Shown piece by piece: positions 22,378-31,732 of a DNA stretch of 64,000 nucleotides; position 1 is the first letter of the stretch, and every line of letters starts with the position of its first letter. The stretch spans positions 186,001 to 250,000 of the forward strand of contig JANFNE010000036.1 of assembly GCA_024867545.1 (NCBI GenBank), written 5' to 3'. The notes under the pieces were generated by a model, which was not told where the DNA came from, did not search any database, and worked only from the letters and a program-made list of their open reading frames with translations. This DNA is from Phytopythium helicoides. Its lineage: Eukaryota > Oomycota > Peronosporomycetes > Pythiales > Pythiaceae. The translations under genes and the position numbers were made by a program.

Positions 22378-22385
22378 TTCAATCC
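22378..22385 (+). promoter_or_regulatory. Candidate oomycete initiator (Inr-like) element
   Basis: TTCAATCC fits the oomycete Inr consensus YTCANTYY and lies 117 bases before the elicitin start codon. The same element is kept at the equivalent place in the inverted copy (about 31554-31561, minus). A pattern match only. Confidence 0.3.
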
Positions 22386-22501
22386 TCGATCGTTCCGTTC
22401 TAGTTGTGACCTCGACCGAGCTCAGCACCGCACTGCTCACTCTCCAACTTGCATCGCTCTCCACGGACAACTACCCAAGCTCCCGCGCTTCCTCGTCCGC
22501 C

Positions 22502-23686
22502 ATGAAGCTCGCGTCTGCTCTCCTCGCCGTCGTGGGGATCTCGATCACGCCGCTCGTGTTGGCGGACATCAAGATGTGCAAGCCCGCACAAATCGAGAAG
22601 CTCGTGACGAAACTGGTGTCGAAAGGCAAGACCGGCGTGCACGACTGCCAAGCAGCCTCGGGAGGTTTCTCCATCTTCCCGCCGTCGTCTCAGCCGCCGA
22701 CAAACGACCAACTGAAACTCATGTGTACTTCCGATGCGTGCCTCGACCTCGTGACCGAGTTTCTCCACGGAGATCTGATCGACTGCGATATCAAGTGGGA
22801 CGGTGTATCGCTCAACCCGCACTTGTTGGTCAGCAAGTTCAAGGAGTCCTGTGAGAAGTTGTCGGCAGCTCACGACGAGAAGAAGTGGCTGGACTGGTCG
22901 AGTTATCGCAAGACGGTGCCAGTAGAGATCGTCTACGAGTCGGAGATGAAGTCGAAGACGAAGACTCCGGCGGTGGACTGGGTCGAGCGCAACCCGTACC
23001 AACCGAAAGAGCCGAAAGAACCAAAGTCGTCACCAGCACCGGCACTAGCTCCACCACCATCATCGAAGTATGAGCCGTATCACCCGACGCCGCAGCCAAA
23101 GGAGAAGTACTCGACACCAACACCAAGTATCGACGAGGGATACGACCACGACGAGTCCAAGAAGGAGCAATACCCGACGCCAGCACCCGGGTACCCCAAG
23201 TGCAACAACCTGTACCAACCGGAAGGTGCACCATGGACAAAGGACACATACACGGCTCCATCGCCAAGTCACCACTCGTACAAGGAGGACACGCCGAGCA
23301 AACCCGAGGAGCATCAATATGTGACGCCGGAACCAGAGTCGTCCTACTCCGTGGAGGACACGTACTCGGACGTGAAGGTGCAAGAGCAGCCGCAACATCA
23401 GCCAGAGCAGCTCCCCAAGTCGTCGAGTACCCCGAGTGTCGACAAGCATGATTCGTCCTACCCGATGAAGTCGAGTCCGGTGGAGGTATATGCCACGCCA
23501 GCACCAGTGCTAGCACCAGCGCCAGTTGACAAGTATCCATCGACGTGGTCGCAAGAAACTTCAGCCTCACCCCATAAGGGAAAGTACGCCGAGTACCTGA
23601 GCGACGACGACGACGACAACGACGACGTCTACGACCAGAAGTCGAAGGAGGAGAAGCATGGTGGTGAAAAGCCAAGCGATATGTGA
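22502..23686 (+). CDS. Elicitin-like secreted protein with long Pro/Tyr-rich tail (copy 1)
   Basis: Elicitins are secreted sterol/lipid carriers of oomycetes that can trigger plant defence. The start ATG 22502 gives a signal peptide (MKLASALLAVVGISITPLVLA), cut after about residue 22. Residues 25-120 carry six cysteines in elicitin order with the diagnostic block NDQLKLMCTSDACLDLV and DCDIKW. Residues 120-394 are a Pro/Tyr/Ser/Lys-rich tail with recurring motifs such as KYSTPTPS, QYPTPAPGY and EVYATPAPV, resembling wall-associated domains of long elicitin-like proteins. The end is an acidic D-run. No GPI or membrane segment is visible. 394 residues, no intron. Confidence 0.88.
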   Translation: MKLASALLAVVGISITPLVLADIKMCKPAQIEKLVTKLVSKGKTGVHDCQAASGGFSIFPPSSQPPTNDQLKLMCTSDACLDLVTEFLHGDLIDCDIKWDGVSLNPHLLVSKFKESCEKLSAAHDEKKWLDWSSYRKTVPVEIVYESEMKSKTKTPAVDWVERNPYQPKEPKEPKSSPAPALAPPPSSKYEPYHPTPQPKEKYSTPTPSIDEGYDHDESKKEQYPTPAPGYPKCNNLYQPEGAPWTKDTYTAPSPSHHSYKEDTPSKPEEHQYVTPEPESSYSVEDTYSDVKVQEQPQHQPEQLPKSSSTPSVDKHDSSYPMKSSPVEVYATPAPVLAPAPVDKYPSTWSQETSASPHKGKYAEYLSDDDDDNDDVYDQKSKEEKHGGEKPSDM

Positions 23687-23963
23687 GTCGATGAGTTGTA
23701 AGGTAAGGTAGTGTAGTGTGCTCGATCGTATTGCGAGCAAGTTTAGCGTTCGTTGCTGACAAATGGAAGACGTTTTGCCATTTCGTAGTCGCCACCATTT
23801 GGGCTCGCTGGAAGGTGTCGAGCTGCACGATGTGAGCCTTTCATACATGTCGATATTACGCATTATAAAGCAGCGAGCATGCACAACGTCGCTGCGTTCG
23901 CTGCATTGCTCGCGTTCTTGAGGTGTGCCGTAGAGCAACCAACGCCGTACTCCACTCACTAGA

Positions 23964-24531
23964 CTAGTACATGACGCCGACGCTATGTCTGTCCGCGGTC
24001 TCAAGCTGCTCCGAGTCCTCCCGCTCACCACGCGCGCCTGCCATGAGCCCGAGCTCTGCGTCATCTTCGTCGTCGTCATCGCTGCGTCCGAGTCGCACTA
24101 CTCGCTCTCCCCTGTTGCCGCTGCTGCTGTTTCTGCGGACTGCCATGCCAGCCACGAACATGAAACCCACGGCCAGGAGCACGCCGACGACCGGGATCAC
24201 GAACGGCCGGTGCTGCCCATGATCGCCACTGTGATGCTCGACTTCGGCCGGCGCCGCCACGATCCCTCCAAGCGGCTGCTCCGTCGGTGGTGACGACGTC
24301 AGGAGCGGCGCAGTCTCCTGCTTCGCCGCCGCTCTCCAGCCGACGCAGCGGCTCCAGAAGCTCAGCGGACGCGCGCTGCAGCGCTTGAGCGCGCCGCCAG
24401 CTGTCAGGAGCGTCGGGGGCGAGCGCTGGAGCGCCTGAGGACGCGCCGACGACCATCGCAAGGCCCAGGAGGAGCAGCAGAAGGCGTCGACGGCAGCGAG
24501 CGGAGGACATGGAGAGGTGTCGAGTCTCCAT
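23964..24531 (-). CDS. Small type I membrane protein with acidic cytosolic tail
   Basis: ATG 24531 begins a signal peptide (CRRRLLLLLLGLAMVVGAS) and a short Ala/Leu-rich ectodomain. Near 24322 the frame shifts by one base; the new frame reads on through a transmembrane segment (FVIPVVGVLLAVGFMFVAGM) to a basic stop-transfer patch and an acidic tail with SDDDDEDDAELGLMAG, ending at 23964. Together about 180 residues. The TM-plus-acidic-tail layout, down to ELGL, resembles the C-terminus of the aspartic protease at 31733-33935. It may be a sorting tail or a remnant of a related surface protein. Family unknown. Confidence 0.5.
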
Positions 24532-24611
24532 GGCGATTCGAATTCTCAACTCCCCCTCTCAGAAGCGATCATGAAGCGGTGTAAATGTCATGTTTGACTT
24601 GCTACAGGTAC

Positions 24612-26808
24612 CTAGGTGTTGTTGAAGCTGGACCCGGAGGATTTGCGCCGCAACGACATGCCACGCAGCGTTGCAAGCTTGTCGGGCGTTGGGGCGGCCA
24701 GGATGGTCGACTTGCCGGGAGTGAGCGGCAGAACTCCGGAGCGAGTTGGAGTTAATGGTGCTCCTAGTGGTGACGGAACCGCACTGCTAGGTCGAGGGGT
24801 CGATGCACGAGACGGGCTGGTGCAACTGCCAGCAATCTCCTCCATCACTCGGTGATATGTTGGCGATAGTGGGCGAGACGGTGGCGGCGAGTCGTCCGGC
24901 TGGAAGCCTGTCATCGAGGCGAAACGGCTGCACGAGCTCTGAGCCATCAAGCGCTGATAACGATGCCCGTTCAAGATGAAGCTCATGCACAGATGGAGTC
25001 TTTGATCTAGAGTTACCGTCCTGGCTGTTTGTGCCTCCGTCTTTGACACCCTCCCTGTCGAGACGACATGAAGTGTGCCCACGAGTTCCAGATCGGGCCT
25101 GATCTGGTCAGCACTGTTGAAGTCGGTGGTGGCCGTCAGCGACGGATACTCGCTAGTGCTCAGCTTGAAGCTTCTTGTGCTGCTTCCATGCGTTAAGAAT
25201 TCGATTGGGCCAAGCAAGACACGGTTCCGCTCTAAGCTGGCGTTTACCCAGCCTAACTGCTGCGATTGCCGCTTGTACTCATAAATCTCGCTGTCAAGTG
25301 CGTTCAACTTATCGCTCACGTTCGCATCCAACTGTTCCAGTGCTTGGCGGTATTGCGCCTCAATTGCTTCGCGAACTCGCTGTTTATTGTTTTTGACGCT
25401 CTCAGCCAATGCCTGAAGTGCGCTCAATTTGCTGTCGAGCACAGAGCGCCGGGAATCGAGCAACGGGTCGGGACGAAGTGCATCACGAAGGCAAGCCTCA
25501 TACGCTTCTGCTACAGTAAGCAAGCGGTGCGAACCTTTGTCACCAGCAGAGTGGTCGCCCAGTACCTTGCAGTTCACACACATTGGTCTATCACATCGTG
25601 GACAAAAGAACTCAGGCTTGTTTATCTGGATGAGAAGGACACTTGGAATTTTCGACCTCAGAGCGAGCAAGACCATCGGAGAGCAACTTCGAGATCGAGA
25701 CGGTATCTCCTGGTCGCGCCATCTCTTGCTGAGAATCTCTAGTCTCCGAAATGAGGCTGCGAACGTGCCGACTAACGATCTTGTTTGCTGTGTGCACTTG
25801 ATTGTCACAGCGCTCACATAAGTGAACTCCACAAGACATGCATGCGACTGTGGCGATGATGCTCTCACACATACCGCATTTCTTGGTTGGGCAGATATCG
25901 CCACCCAAATGAGCTCCACCCAGCTGTGATGTCTGAAAACTTACGAAATATTGAGGTAGGATCCGATTGACGTTTGGGCAAAATGTACTTGTGAGAGTAG
26001 TCTGACAAAATGCTGTCGGAGCCTTCACAGGATTTCTGGAGAAGGTGGAAGCTGTGGTAGCCTGGCGGAAGTACCTGTTGAGCCTCGTGCTCATCTGATA
26101 TCACTAGTGATCGACCAATCGCTATCTTACACAGAAGTAGCTGCTGCTTGGCGCCTTTATCCAGGCTATACGAGCTCTCCTCATTGTTGCTATGAAATAT
26201 ACCAGTGGTAAACTTCGTGATTGGGGCTCCAGCAACGAGTTGGTGGAATCCGGTGTGCAGCATCTCTGAAACGCCTATGCCCAATTCGTGTACGGAGGCC
26301 CACGAGTCGATTTCCAGAAGCCCACACACGTTTCGAGTGTATTGAACAAGGGAATCTGGGCTTTGAATGTCGACCACAGTGACTTTCTCGACGATTTGCT
26401 TCCTGGCAAGCTACACTGGAGTAAGTATTTGACTCGTGCATACTCTACAGAGCTTTGACTGAGCTGACGAAGCTGTGAGAATAACCCGTTTGCCTCTGTC
26501 CTTGTGGCCTCGACATCCGATCTGGATAGTTGCGTATCATCTGCATTGCGTGTGGTCAGCTGTTCCATCCCAAAGCTTCCCCCTGATTTTTTTTCGCTGT
26601 TGTGTGAGATTGCGGAGTCTACCACGCCACTAGATTCTGCTGTTGTCGCCAGATCTTTTCCATTAATCTGAACTTGCGGGGTACTTGACTCAAGGTCCGA
26701 CTGCGGAGCTTCATCTTTCTTGGCTGATTTTGGAGCGTGAGGTGCGAGGAACTGTCGAAGGCGAGCGAGGGAAGAGCTTCGATCGGCACTAGTTTCTTTT
26801 CCAACCAT
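24612..26808 (-). CDS. PARP-like ADP-ribosyltransferase domain fused to tandem B-box zinc fingers
   Basis: ATG 26808 begins a disordered N-terminus (residues 1-130). A PARP-catalytic-like region follows: EIDSWASVHELGIGVSEMLH, the Tyr-containing ESSYSLDKG, LLLCKIAIGRSLV, VLPPGYHSFHLL, and an end resembling NRILPQYFVSFQ. Two B-boxes come next (KCGMCESIIATVACMSCGVH...CERCDNQVH, and KCPSHPDK then EFFCPRCDRPMCVNCKVLGDH), then a coiled coil (about 25400-25230) and a Ser/Pro-rich tail. Single-base frame changes occur near 26390, 25990 and 25620. The strand before NRILPQY reads SHKYIL where classic PARPs have the catalytic Glu, so activity would be mono-ADP-ribosylation or none. Confidence 0.72.
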
Positions 26809-27143
26809 TGTGATGGGGGGCCTGGATCAAAATAAGTACTGCTGCAACTGCTGCTGAAAGAGTGCAATGCTGACTCTAAGATTAGCGCTTAGGTGATCTT
26901 GTGCGATGGTGCACGCGAGCTGTGGGATTTGTGTTTTCGTTATTTGGTGATCGTGACTATGTTCGGGTTCGGGTAGCTATCGAGAATGGGAGCTGACGAG
27001 ACTGAGAACGCGTGAATTGGTGATCTGCTAGGAAATGTAGGCAGCGCCGATCTCCTCCGAGGCACTCTCTCGCAACACATTCTCCTGCAGTTGAAAATAT
27101 CACACCGTTCAGGACAAGACTTACACGGCAATAAGATCAACGA
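26809..27143. other. Intergenic, no gene seen
   Basis: 335 bases between the PARP/B-box start and the end of ATG18, both on the minus strand. It should contain the PARP/B-box promoter. Nothing else is recognisable. Confidence 0.35.
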
Positions 27144-28653
27144 TTAATATCGCACCCGCTCCAGCTTGCATTCGCCACCAACTCGAAGGTTGAGTGAATA
27201 CTCATAGAAGTACCCGTCGGCTGTCGCCACGTAAAGTTGCAGCGTTGGGTTTCGCGGGTCTCGAGGGCCGTGGATTGCGCATCGGTTGGGAACGCCGTTC
27301 GTACGCAAACGCGCCTGTGAGCAAGATTTGATGAGCACTTCCAGCTACCCGTCAACTTAAAACGACGGCAACCCACATAGGCAAAGTCGCGCGTGCCCTC
27401 AGCAATGCCTGAAATGGACCCAGGCAGATACGCGCTCACTGCACCGGCCATATCTTCGAGATTGCTGCTACCGGAGCTAGCACGCGTTGTTCGCGTCGCA
27501 GATCCAGCAGCTACTGAAGTTGCAGCATGCTTTGACTGTGCTCCCGAGCTTGAAGCAGCGGCTCCGTTTCCATTGCTACTAGTGCTAGCATTCACCGGTG
27601 GAGATCCGAAACACTGTAGATCCGAATGTGCTACCGGCCACCGCGAGCGTCGACGTAATGGGGGCGAAGTGGCCAAAACTACCTGTTGCTGAGCTTTCAG
27701 ATCCAGTGAGCGAGAAGAAGTGGACTGTTCCTGTGTCGCTTGACGCGCACAAAATGGTCGAGCTCTCGTTGAAGGCGAGGCAATAGATCTGCGCGCCGTA
27801 CGACCCCGCGCCGGAACGCCGCAACCTTCTTGCCGCTAGGCACTGCAAACACTCGATCAGCGTACCCTGTGCGTCATGCGAATATCATGAGTGAGCTGTT
27901 CTGGTTGCGATCGAGCACACGGGTCGGTTCTCACCGTCTCGGAGGCGGTGGCGAGCAGCGTGCCCTGCGAGTTGAAAGCCATGGCGACGGGCGCTCCTCG
28001 GTGCGCCTGGAAAGCATTAAGCACGCTGAGGTTGTTGGCGTCGTATAGCACAATCTCTCCGGGCACGGCGCCGGACGGGAAGGCGAGGTGTCCGTTGTCG
28101 TGCGGCGAGAGCACGCACAGCGCCTGCGGGTTTGGCGACGTGTCGAGCGTCTCGAGCACCTTCATGGTGTTGATGTCAAAGATGTACAGCTTGCGCTCGA
28201 GCACGGCCACGAGCCGCTGGCGGTTCATGCGCACGGCCAGCACGGCCGTGACGAAGTTGAGGTCGCAGATGGCGGCGCCCGTCTTGGTGTTCCACACGCG
28301 CAGTCTCCTGGGCGAGAACGCGGGCTGCGCAGCGTTAGACCGCGCCCTCCTCCAAGCGCGCGAGCCACCGCAGCCGCACCTGCTCACCAGCGCCCACGAG
28401 CGCCACGAGGCTCGTGCAGTAGAGCATCTCGGCCAGTCCCGATGCCGCCCAGCTCCTCGTGGAAGACCCTGCCGAACGGCTCGCAGTTGTAGATGCTGAA
28501 GCCGCGCCGCGTGCCCACGCTGATGCACCTGCGGGCGAGTGAGACGGGCGCACGGTCAGCGCAGGTTAGCGGCGGGCAGCAGCAGCAGCAGCGCACGCAC
28601 GAGGCCTCCTGGTTGAAGCCCAGGAAGAGCAGCTCGCCCTCGGAGCTCCGCAT
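27144..28653 (-). CDS. ATG18: ATG18/WIPI-family PROPPIN (autophagy)
   Basis: PROPPINs are seven-bladed propellers that bind PI3P/PI(3,5)P2 and act in autophagosome formation. ATG 28653 starts MRSSEGELLFLGFNQEAS. Intron 28600-28529 leads to CISVGTRRGFSIYNCEPFGR, and intron 28379-28325 joins GAGEQ to PAFSPRRLRVWNTKTG. A third intron (about 27920-27860) precedes the blade-6 region with the lipid-binding FRRG motif (KKVAAFRRG), then ASSDTGTVHFFSL. The C-terminus is VATADGYFYEYSLNL...GGECKLE. Probable single-base indels lie near 28440, 27855 and 27815, and the 27600-27340 region (Ser-rich loop, DFAYV) needs one more frame change or splice. Confidence 0.85.
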
Positions 28654-28797
28654 GGCGCCAGGTGCCCAAGTCACTTGGGCTGAGTATGCGCACTGAGGAA
28701 GGAGGTGGCGAGAGAACACGGGTACGGTGGGGGTACGGACGGAGGGTACGAAGGAGGGGGAAACCGAAGACATGGCTACAGGTTGGATCCGACATGG

Positions 28798-29963
28798 CTA
28801 CACTTGGTCAGCGTGGGGACCGAAGACGAACAGCGGCTGCGAGCGCGACCACGACACACGCTGCGCGTGGAGGCGCAGTAGGTTGTGGAAGCGTTGCGAC
28901 TGCTGCAGGCCGCTCTTGTAGTCGACCACGAGAGCGTCCGGGGGGAGCTCTCGCTCGGCCTTGACCAGCACCTTGGCGTACAGGGCGTCGTCCCAGCACT
29001 GCGACGTCAGCACGAGGATCCGTGTGGCCGCGAGCGATGATGTCAGCATATCAGCGCATGTGAAGTGACATTGCTCGGATGATACGTCCGCTGCCTGGCA
29101 GAGACTCTCGGCTTCGTTGTGGAGGAACGGAAGGATCTCGACGCCTTCAGAGCGAATACCCCACGCGAGCGCCGTGAAGAGCACAAGGGTGCCCGAAGAC
29201 GAGCCGAACACGGTGATGCACCGCGACGGTGACCGTTGCAACTCCTTGACTGCTTCAACTACTGGGGGCTTGCTAACAAGAAGCATCCAGGTGTGGAAAG
29301 GTGTGCTCCCATAGGCGAAATTCTCCATGGAGTACGAGTTGACCTCACCCTCGCCACCACTAGTAACGCTTTGTTGGTCATGCAAAAGCCCAGCATGGAA
29401 CGATTGCTGCTGTTCTCGATCGCGCGCGATTCGGATGACTGTCTGAAGCTTGGCCACGTTTTCGGTTGATGTCACGTTCACCCCGCATTCAGAAGTTAAC
29501 TCCGGCGCGCTCCTAGCTGCCTTGAGTTCCTCAGCAATTTGCTCGAGTCGCTGTAGCTTCAGCTCCTTTACGGTAGGAACAGAAATGCGTGTTGCATGCT
29601 CAATAGCGGTAATGAGCTTTCGAGTTCGATAGATGGTATCATCTAAACTGCCTGCCTTCGCCCCAGTGCTGCCATCAGTCAAAAACACGCCGTTGATACT
29701 GTCTCGTAGTGCCTTCATCGTGCCAAGAGCTTTGCGTAGAAGCTGCCGAATCCGAATTGAAACCACGGCACTCTTGTCGCTTTTGGTCGCGGTAATGTAG
29801 TGGCGGCTGCACTGATACACTTGCTGCGATGCTGTTTGGAGCTATAGAGCATAACGCATCCTTGAGAATATGAAAAGCGACGCACATGGAGCCCAGCTCT
29901 CACCTGCTTCAGCAAATGCATGGCATCATCCCATGTGAGCTCGACAGCTCGATCGATCGCCAT
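28798..29963 (-). CDS. Methyltransferase-like protein, 2 exons
   Basis: Exons 29963-29904 and 29823-28798, about 361 residues. Residues 1-190 are helical (WDDAMHLLKQ, IRQLLRKALGTMKALRDSIN, KELKLQRLEQIAEELKAA). Residues about 200-361 look like a Rossmann-type SAM-binding fold: CITVFGSSSGTLVLFTALAW (glycine-rich loop in motif-I position), GVEILPFLH (acidic residue after the second strand), CHFTCADML and ILVLTSQCWDD. The layout recalls DOT1-like and related SAM-binding domains of algae and oomycetes, but the catalytic motif is not certain. The stop is 144 bases upstream of the ATG18 start on the same strand. Substrate unknown. Confidence 0.55.
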
Positions 29964-30072
29964 CGAGTTCAAGGGTCGTTGTCTGTATCTGTGCGAATGC
30001 CGACTTTCAAGTGTTGTTAGCGAAACGACACTCAGCTACAAAGTGAAAAACCACATAGAGCAGACTCATCAG

Positions 30073-31589
30073 GGCGAATGCAACAATGTTGTGCATGCTA
30101 GCCTAGCTACTTAATAACACGCGTAAGATCAACATGTACGAAAGGCACACATCGTTGCGCGATCATGCAGCTCGACGCATTCCAGCGAGCCCAAATGGTG
30201 GCGACCAGGAAATGGCAAAACGTCTTCCAATTGACAGCAACAACGCAAAAATCGCTCACAATACGATCGAGCACACTACACTACCTTACAACTCACCGAC
30301 TCACACCACGCTTGGCATATCACCGTCACGCTTCTCCTCCGTCGACTTCTGGTCGTCGTCATCGTTCAGGTACTCGGCGTACTTTCCCTTGTGGGGTGAG
30401 GCTGAAGTTTCCTGCGACCACGTCAATGGATACTTGTTGACTGGTCCTGGCGCTGGCGTAGCGTACACCTCCGCCGGACTCGACTTCATCGGGTAGACCG
30501 ACGTATGCTTGTCGACACTCGGGGTAGTCGACGACTTGGGGAGCTGCTCTGGTTGACGTCGCGACTGCTCTTGCACCTTCACGTCCGAGTACTTGTCCTC
30601 CACGGGGTAGGACGGCTCTAGTTCGGACGTCGTGTATTGATGCTTCTCGGGATTGCTCGGCGTGTCCTCCTTGTACGAGTGGTGGCTTGGCGATGGAGTC
30701 GCGTACGTGTCCTTTGTCCATGGCGCACCTTCCGGTTGGTACAGATTATTGCATTTGGGGTAGCTGGGTGCTGGCGTCGGGTACTGTTCCTTCTTGAACT
30801 CGTCGTGGTCGTATCCCTCGTCGATACTGGGAGTCGATGTCGAGTACTTCTCCTTCGGCTGCGACGTCGGGTGGTACGGCTCGTACTTCGATGATGGTGC
30901 CGGCGCCGGTGCTGGTGGTGGCGGCGACTTTGGCTCCTTCGGCTGGTACGGTTTGCGCTCAACCCAGTCCACCGTCGGAGTCTCCGTCTTCGTCTTCGAC
31001 TCGTAGCCGATCTCCACTGGCATCGTCTTGCGAGAGCTGAACCAGTCCAGCGACTTCTCCTCGTCGTGAGCTGCCGAGAGCTTCTCACAGGACTCCTTGA
31101 ACTTGCTAACCAACAAGTGCGGGTTGAGCGACCCACCACCCCACTTGATGTCACAGTCGACAAGATCTCCATGGAGAAACTCAGTCACGAGGTCGAGGCA
31201 CGCATCGGAAGTGCACATGATCTTCAGTTGGTCGTTTGTCGGCGGTCGAGACGACGGCGGGAAGATGGAGAAGCCTCCCGAGGCTGCTTGGCAGTCGTGC
31301 ACGCCGGTCTTGCCTTTCGACAATAGTTTCGTCACGAGCTTCTCGATTTGTGCGGGCTTGCACATCTTGTCGTCCGCCAACGCGAGCGGCGTGATCGAGA
31401 TCCCCACGACGGTGAGGAGAGCAGATGCGAGCTTCATGGCGGACGAGGAAGCGCGGGAGCTTGGGTAGTTGTCCGTGGTGGGCGATGCGAGTTGGAGAAT
31501 GAGCAGTGCGGTGCCGAGCTCAGTGGAGGTCGCAACTAGAACGGAACGATCAAGGATTGAATGAAGGCACGTCGATCCATCACTTCAAC
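30073..31589. repeat. Right arm of the inverted elicitin duplication
   Basis: Reverse-complement counterpart of 22350-23906. Similarity continues past the stop codon to GCATGCACAAC-type sequence near 30085 and past the start codon to about 31589. Copies differ by scattered substitutions and small in-frame deletions in the Pro-rich tail. Confidence 0.88.
30301..31437 (-). CDS. Elicitin-like secreted protein with Pro/Tyr-rich tail (copy 2)
   Basis: 378 residues from ATG 31437, no intron. Signal peptide about 1-22, all six elicitin cysteines kept, core block NDQLKIMCTSDACLDLV, then the same modular tail (KYSTSTPS, QYPTPAPSY, KDTYATPSP, EVYATPAPG). Compared with copy 1 it lacks one KEP unit, part of the APVLAPAPVD stretch and most of the terminal acidic run. 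Many substitutions change the protein, mostly in the tail, while the elicitin core is more conserved. It diverges from aspartic protease 1 across a 295-base gap. Confidence 0.88.
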   Translation of the reverse strand: MKLASALLTVVGISITPLALADDKMCKPAQIEKLVTKLLSKGKTGVHDCQAASGGFSIFPPSSRPPTNDQLKIMCTSDACLDLVTEFLHGDLVDCDIKWGGGSLNPHLLVSKFKESCEKLSAAHDEEKSLDWFSSRKTMPVEIGYESKTKTETPTVDWVERKPYQPKEPKSPPPPAPAPAPSSKYEPYHPTSQPKEKYSTSTPSIDEGYDHDEFKKEQYPTPAPSYPKCNNLYQPEGAPWTKDTYATPSPSHHSYKEDTPSNPEKHQYTTSELEPSYPVEDKYSDVKVQEQSRRQPEQLPKSSTTPSVDKHTSVYPMKSSPAEVYATPAPGPVNKYPLTWSQETSASPHKGKYAEYLNDDDDQKSTEEKRDGDMPSVV

Positions 31590-31732
31590 ATTGAACGCCT
31601 CCCGCATTCTCAGCCCCGCGTCAATGACCCGCCGCTATTCCGAGCGCCTGCACCGGCTGTCCACGTCACCAGCACCGGAGGACGGAGGTTACGCCGGCAC
31701 TTTACGCGCCTCGCCACTTGCCGCCTGTCGCC

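Larger units (their letters stand above)
22350..23906. repeat. Left arm of an inverted duplication carrying an elicitin-like gene
   Basis: This segment matches the reverse complement of 30073-31589, including the coding region, about 150 bases of 5' flank and about 220 bases of 3' flank. Shared flank examples are GTTGAAGTGATGGATCGACG upstream and GGAAGACGTTTTGCCATTTC downstream. The spacer between arms is about 6.2 kb. Confidence 0.88.
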
